A stretch of 30,223 nucleotides of DNA from CAZMYM01 sp964620325 (GTDB lineage: Bacteria; Bipolaricaulota; Bipolaricaulia; UBA7950; UBA9294): positions 1 to 30,223 of the forward strand of contig CAZUIM010000023.1 of the NCBI GenBank assembly GCA_964620325.1. Reading direction: 5' to 3'. The notes beneath the pieces are model-generated. The model made no database searches. It worked only from the letters and a program-made list of their open reading frames with translations, and was not told the origin of the DNA. Below, piece after piece: positions 22,081-30,223 of this stretch; the first letter of the stretch is position 1; each line of letters begins with the position of its first letter. A program made the position numbers and the translations under genes.

Positions 22081-22875
22081 ATGAAGGGGCTAGCGACTCT
22101 GCTGATCGCGACTCTCCTCGTCGGTGTAGCCGCTAACGCCGGCCCGCTGGAGATCTCCTTCGGCGGGGGACCGAACGCGACGGCGCTCGCCGACGTCAAC
22201 GCCTCGATCGGCGTGTTCAACACGTTGATCGAGCATCTCAACGAGACATTCGAGGTTCACCCCGACGTTTCCGGATCGGTCGATCCGATCGGCCCGATGG
22301 TGAGCGGGTTCTCATTCTGCGCCGGAGAGCGGTTCTGGCTGACCGATTGGTTCGGACTCGGGGCGACCGTCGAGTACGCTCACTCCACCTCATCCACGAT
22401 CGGGTTCTTCGAGGGAAGCAACATCTCGACGATCGACGTCGCGCTCGGTCTAACGGCGGTCAGCATCACGCTTGGAGGACGAGCGACGTTCCTCGACGCG
22501 GGTCTTCGGCTCGCCATCGACGCGGGCGTCGCATACTCGTACGCCATCTTGGATCGAGCGGTGATTTTCGAGGTCCCGTCCGAGTACCCGGACACGATCT
22601 CCGGGGTTCCGCCGGACGGAGACGACCGCTTCACCGGGAGCACCATCGGGTTCGAGGTCGGTCTCTCCCTTTTCTATCCGATTGCGGAGTGGTTCATTAT
22701 CGGCTCCTCTGTCTCCTATCGGACGGCGACGATCGATTCGGTCGCCAACAGGGAGGGAGTCGAGCTTGACCTCGATGGCGATGGAACTCCCGAAGCGATC
22801 GATCTCGACGGGATCACGGTACGGCTCTCATTTTCTTTGAGCATCGATCTGTCCATCAACGATGAAAAGGAGTAA
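22081..22875 (+). CDS. Exported beta-barrel-like protein
   Basis: 264 residues from ATG 22081, which has GAAGGGGGAA before it. Signal peptide MKGLATLLIATLLVGVAANA, cleaved about residue 20. The mature chain has alternating strands with turns, such as FWLTDWFGLGATVEYAHSTS, LGGRATFLDAGLRLAIDAGVAYSYAIL, and YPIAEWFIIGSSVSYRTATI, typical of small outer-membrane barrels of the OmpW/OmpA-barrel kind. Towards the end it has DLDGDGTPEAIDLDG, which looks like a calcium-binding acidic loop. No named family. Its stop lies within the ribosome site region of the next lipoprotein, so the three genes to 24507 look like one operon. Confidence 0.72.
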   Translation: MKGLATLLIATLLVGVAANAGPLEISFGGGPNATALADVNASIGVFNTLIEHLNETFEVHPDVSGSVDPIGPMVSGFSFCAGERFWLTDWFGLGATVEYAHSTSSTIGFFEGSNISTIDVALGLTAVSITLGGRATFLDAGLRLAIDAGVAYSYAILDRAVIFEVPSEYPDTISGVPPDGDDRFTGSTIGFEVGLSLFYPIAEWFIIGSSVSYRTATIDSVANREGVELDLDGDGTPEAIDLDGITVRLSFSLSIDLSINDEKE

Positions 22876-22879
22876 CGCG

Positions 22880-23560
22880 ATGAAGACGGCTCGATTCATT
22901 CTCTTGTTCGGCACGGCTCTCCTCGCCGTCGCCTCGCTCTCCGGGTGTCTGCAGCGCTCACAACCCCAAGCGCTGTTCACAGTGACCACGACACAGGACG
23001 AGATCCCGTTGACCGTTTCCTTCGATGGGACCCTCTCCTACGCGTCCTCCGGGGCGATCGTCTCGTACCTCTGGACGTTCGGCGACGGGGCGTCCGACAC
23101 GGGCCCGCTGGTCGAACACACGTACATGGAGGACGGAACCTACGAGGCCAGGCTGATCGTCGTCGACGAGGACGGCCTCTCCACGGAGACGAAGATGACG
23201 ATCAACGCGCTGAACCCGCCTCCGACCGCCGGATTCAGTTACAGCCCGAAGAGCAACATGGAAGGCGTCTACTTCGTCTCTTGCAGCGAGACGATCACGT
23301 TCGACGCCGAAGCGTACTGCTCCGACGACGGTTCGATCGTCTCGTACGACTGGTACTTCGGCTATCGCCTCGAGGACGGAACGCCGGCGTCCGCCAGCGG
23401 TCCGACCGTCACGCACGAGTTCCTCTACGCGGGGACCTACAACATCATTCTGACCGTCACCGACAACGACGGCGGGATCTCGACCTACAAGGAGGAGCTC
23501 GACGTCAGAGGTGGACCGCCGTGCAACGCCGACATCCCCGAAGGAGGGACGTGTCAATGA
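22880..23560 (+). CDS. PKD-domain lipoprotein, two PKD repeats
   Basis: 226 residues from ATG 22880, seven bases after AAAAGGAG (22865-22872). Signal with lipobox LSGC (acylated Cys23). Two PKD (Ig-like, polycystic-kidney-disease) domains: about 31-113 with VSYLWTFGDG and HTYMEDGTYEARLIV, and about 116-215 with VSYDWYFGYRLEDG and HEFLYAGTYNIILTVTDNDGG. PKD domains serve in surface adhesion or carbohydrate and protein contact. The stop overlaps the start of the next lipoprotein gene (ATGA). Confidence 0.87.
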   Translation: MKTARFILLFGTALLAVASLSGCLQRSQPQALFTVTTTQDEIPLTVSFDGTLSYASSGAIVSYLWTFGDGASDTGPLVEHTYMEDGTYEARLIVVDEDGLSTETKMTINALNPPPTAGFSYSPKSNMEGVYFVSCSETITFDAEAYCSDDGSIVSYDWYFGYRLEDGTPASASGPTVTHEFLYAGTYNIILTVTDNDGGISTYKEELDVRGGPPCNADIPEGGTCQ

Positions 23561-24507
23561 AGCGCCTCGCTGTCTGCGCACTGATTCTCTGCCCGATCTT
23601 CCTTTCCGGATGCATTCTCGACACGATGTTCAGCGACTTCGTCAACCAGACGCCCCGCGCCGTCATCGATGTGGATCCGAGCGAGGGCGCCGCCCCGCTG
23701 GCCGTCTCGTTCGACGCACACTACTCGCACGACGACGGTTCGATCGTCGAGTACCGCTGGGATTTCGGCGATCCCGAGGACCGTACATCGATCCGACAGA
23801 GCGCCTGCGAACACACTTACGCTCACGCGGGAACGTACTTGGCGACGCTGACCGTCGTCGACGATCAAGGGGCGACCGATTCACAGCGGATCGCCGTCGT
23901 CGTCACCAATCCCCCGCCCGTCGCTCAGATCCTCGCCAGCTCGGAGAGCCCGTTGCCCGGTCGCGAGGTCTTCTTCGACGGATCGACGTCGTACGATCCG
24001 GACGGAACGATCGTCAGCTACCACTGGGACTTCGGAGACGAGATCACCGCCGAGGGAGAGAGCGTGAGACACACGTTCTCGTCCGGCGGATATCACGTGG
24101 TCACGTTGACGCTGACCGACGACGAAGGCGCAACCGCGAGTGCCCACATCGGAATCAACGTCCTTCCCGGACAGAGCAAGTGCGCCGATGAGACCACCTG
24201 CGGCGGCGGCGATCCGGATCCGATGGCCATCATCGAAGCATCGCCAAACCCGTTCTCCTGCTCCGGCGGAACCGTCGATCAGCCGATCACGTTCGACGGC
24301 CGATCGAGCCGAGCCGGTGTCGGCTCGATCCGCACCTACTACTGGGACTTCGGAGACGGTGAGACGGCGATCGGACAACGCGTCACGCACACGTTCACGC
24401 GAACCGGTACGTTCCGCGTCACTCTCACCGTCACCGACGAGGCGGGCGGCACGGACACCGCAACGGCCAACGCGTCGATCGGCGTCGGATCCTCGACCTG
24501 CGACTAG
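23557..24507 (+). CDS. PKD-domain lipoprotein, three PKD repeats
   Basis: 316 residues. ATG 23557 overlaps the upstream stop and has AAGGAGGG eight bases before. Lipobox LSGC with Cys19. Three PKD domains: about 35-117 (YRWDFGDPEDR, HTYAHAGTYLATLTVVDDQG), 120-205 (YHWDFGDE, HTFSSGGYHVVTLTLTDDEG) and 222-312 (YYWDFGDGE, HTFTRTGTFRVTLTVTDEAGG), the last after a Cys-containing linker (SKCADETTCGGGD). It ends GSSTCD. Probably a paralog of its upstream neighbour with one repeat more; both should sit on the cell surface or inner leaflet of the outer membrane. Confidence 0.88.
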   Translation: MKRLAVCALILCPIFLSGCILDTMFSDFVNQTPRAVIDVDPSEGAAPLAVSFDAHYSHDDGSIVEYRWDFGDPEDRTSIRQSACEHTYAHAGTYLATLTVVDDQGATDSQRIAVVVTNPPPVAQILASSESPLPGREVFFDGSTSYDPDGTIVSYHWDFGDEITAEGESVRHTFSSGGYHVVTLTLTDDEGATASAHIGINVLPGQSKCADETTCGGGDPDPMAIIEASPNPFSCSGGTVDQPITFDGRSSRAGVGSIRTYYWDFGDGETAIGQRVTHTFTRTGTFRVTLTVTDEAGGTDTATANASIGVGSSTCD

Positions 24508-24536
24508 CGGGCGGTGCCGCGCGAGCCGAAGGACGT

Positions 24537-25268
24537 CTACGGGACGACCAGGTAGAAGCTGGTGACCGTGTCAATGTCGATCAGGTTGTCGGCAGCGTCC
24601 ACGTACTCGGTCACCAGGAGGATCGGGACATCGCACGAGACATCGATCATCCCCCAGATGGTGCTTGCGGCCTCCAGCTCGTCGTTCAGCCAGACGACGG
24701 CCGACGTCCTCGGCGCGAGTTCGAAGGGAAGGGCGAGCTGCGTCCCTCCTTCGGCGTCGTAGACGTAGATCAGACCCTCGGTCGTCACCTCGTACGGATT
24801 GACGAGCGACAGCACCGTCGTCCGGCTCGGGGTGTTCGCGTAGTTCGTCGTCATCCAGTAGCCGGAGTAGTCGTAGAGCTCGGCGGTCGTCAGCGGCACG
24901 GATGTGTTTTCGACCGCCAGCCACTCCCCCTCCGCACCGATCCAGGAAGCAAGCGCAAGGCGTCCCTCGGTCTCCACTCGCACCAATCCCCACGTGAGGC
25001 CCGACGGCTCTTCGATCAGCTCCTCAAGGAAGACCGCTGCGGAGGCGAATCCGGACAGCTCCACCGCGATGGCCGCAATCCGTTCCCCCGCCGAATCGTA
25101 CGCCGTCACCTCGGCCGACGTGGCCGCCTCGGCGACGTTCGTCAGCACCAGCGCCGTGTAATGACCTTCGGTCGAGTCATGATAGGCGACGTAGGTCCGC
25201 CCGAGACCGAGTGGACCGACCATCAACAGACATGCGATCAACACTAGCCAAATCCCTCGACGTCTCAT
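24537..25268 (-). CDS. Secreted protein with a duplicated ~85-residue domain
   Basis: 243 residues. ATG (25266-25268) preceded by GAAGGAGGAAC. Signal peptide MRRRGIWLVLIACLLMVGPLGLG. The mature part is two copies of one beta-rich unit. Copy 1 (about 37-110) has YTALVLTN, YDSAG, ELSGFASAAVFL and WGLVRV; copy 2 (about 150-222) has TTVLSLVN, YDAEG, ELAPRTSAVVWL and WGMIDV, at nearly identical spacing. No family recognised. It starts 26 bp after uvrA on the same strand and may ride on that transcript, with no functional link visible. Confidence 0.75.
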   Translation of the reverse strand: MRRRGIWLVLIACLLMVGPLGLGRTYVAYHDSTEGHYTALVLTNVAEAATSAEVTAYDSAGERIAAIAVELSGFASAAVFLEELIEEPSGLTWGLVRVETEGRLALASWIGAEGEWLAVENTSVPLTTAELYDYSGYWMTTNYANTPSRTTVLSLVNPYEVTTEGLIYVYDAEGGTQLALPFELAPRTSAVVWLNDELEAASTIWGMIDVSCDVPILLVTEYVDAADNLIDIDTVTSFYLVVP

Positions 25269-25294
25269 CGTTCCTCCTTCTTCGTTTCGGAAGC

Positions 25295-30114
<4,820 letters not shown>

Positions 30115-30125
30115 TCCAGTCTAGG

Positions 30126-30154
30126 ATGGTAACGAGCCTGAGGAGCCCGATCAA
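30126..30154 (-). promoter_or_regulatory. Promoter of the uvrBA operon
   Basis: On the minus strand TTGATC (complement of 30149-30154), 17 bp, TACCAT (complement of 30126-30131). Eleven bases separate the -10 box from the uvrB ATG, leaving a leader of only a few bases. No LexA-like site seen. Confidence 0.45.
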
Positions 30155-30171
30155 CAAATTCACTGGAGACA

Positions 30172-30199
30172 GTAAAGAACCCCGCAGCAAGCTGCGGGG
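30172..30199 (-). terminator. Rho-independent terminator of a gene beyond the window
   Basis: Perfect 9-bp stem CCCCGCAGC (30180-30188) / GCTGCGGGG (30191-30199). On the minus strand it is followed by TTCTTTACT. It most likely ends a minus-strand transcript entering from the right, just upstream of the uvrB promoter. Confidence 0.7.
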
Positions 30200-30223
30200 C
30201 ATTGAAAGGCAACACCCTACAGG

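Overview
The window reads as one contig of a GC-rich, double-membraned bacterium. The diderm assignment rests on two lipoproteins with lipoboxes, two secreted proteins that look like outer-membrane beta-barrels, and a Sec-exported rather than lipid-anchored transport binding protein. The presence of TrmY (mainly archaeal, found in few bacteria), several non-pyrrolysine MttB-family methyltransferases and PKD lipoproteins suggests a deep-branching or uncultured lineage. A Bipolaricaulota/Acetothermia-like organism is one guess, but I cannot place it from the sequence alone. Starts are a mixture of ATG, GTG and TTG with strong GGAGG ribosome sites; a few genes seem to be leaderless.

Layout. At 90-1256 is a class III aminotransferase preceded by two near-identical 20-bp palindromic repeats. 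At 1441-2404 a 57-residue ribbon-helix-helix protein (minus) is divergent from an exported, extremely cysteine-rich protein (plus). At 2549-3179 is a cluster of six tRNAs (Leu-TAG, Gly-GCC, Leu-TAA, initiator Met, Met-CAT, Ala-CGC), followed by a stretch with nested inverted repeats (3249-3378) that I cannot name.

From 3479 to 17714 lies the metabolic core. It has an OpuC/ProU-type quaternary-amine ABC transporter (permease, ATPase with CBS domains, second permease, binding protein), an iron-type alcohol dehydrogenase, three MttB-superfamily methyltransferases, one methyltransferase-type corrinoid protein, two different glutamine-synthetase-family ligases and an RpiR-type regulator between them. 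The likely reading is uptake of a betaine-like methylated amine, corrinoid-dependent demethylation, and handling of the amine product by the GS-like ligases, dehydrogenase and aminotransferase. Substrates are not provable here, and the partner methyltransferase to tetrahydrofolate and the corrinoid reactivator are not in the window.

From 17799 to 30114 the content is housekeeping and envelope. It comprises a beta-barrel-like protein (minus), TrmY fused to a DUF2007-like domain, protein-L-isoaspartate methyltransferase, threonine aldolase, a second barrel-like protein, two PKD-domain lipoproteins, and on the minus strand an uvrB-uvrA operon that probably continues into a secreted protein built of two copies of one domain. 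A hairpin at the right edge ends a transcript coming from beyond the window.
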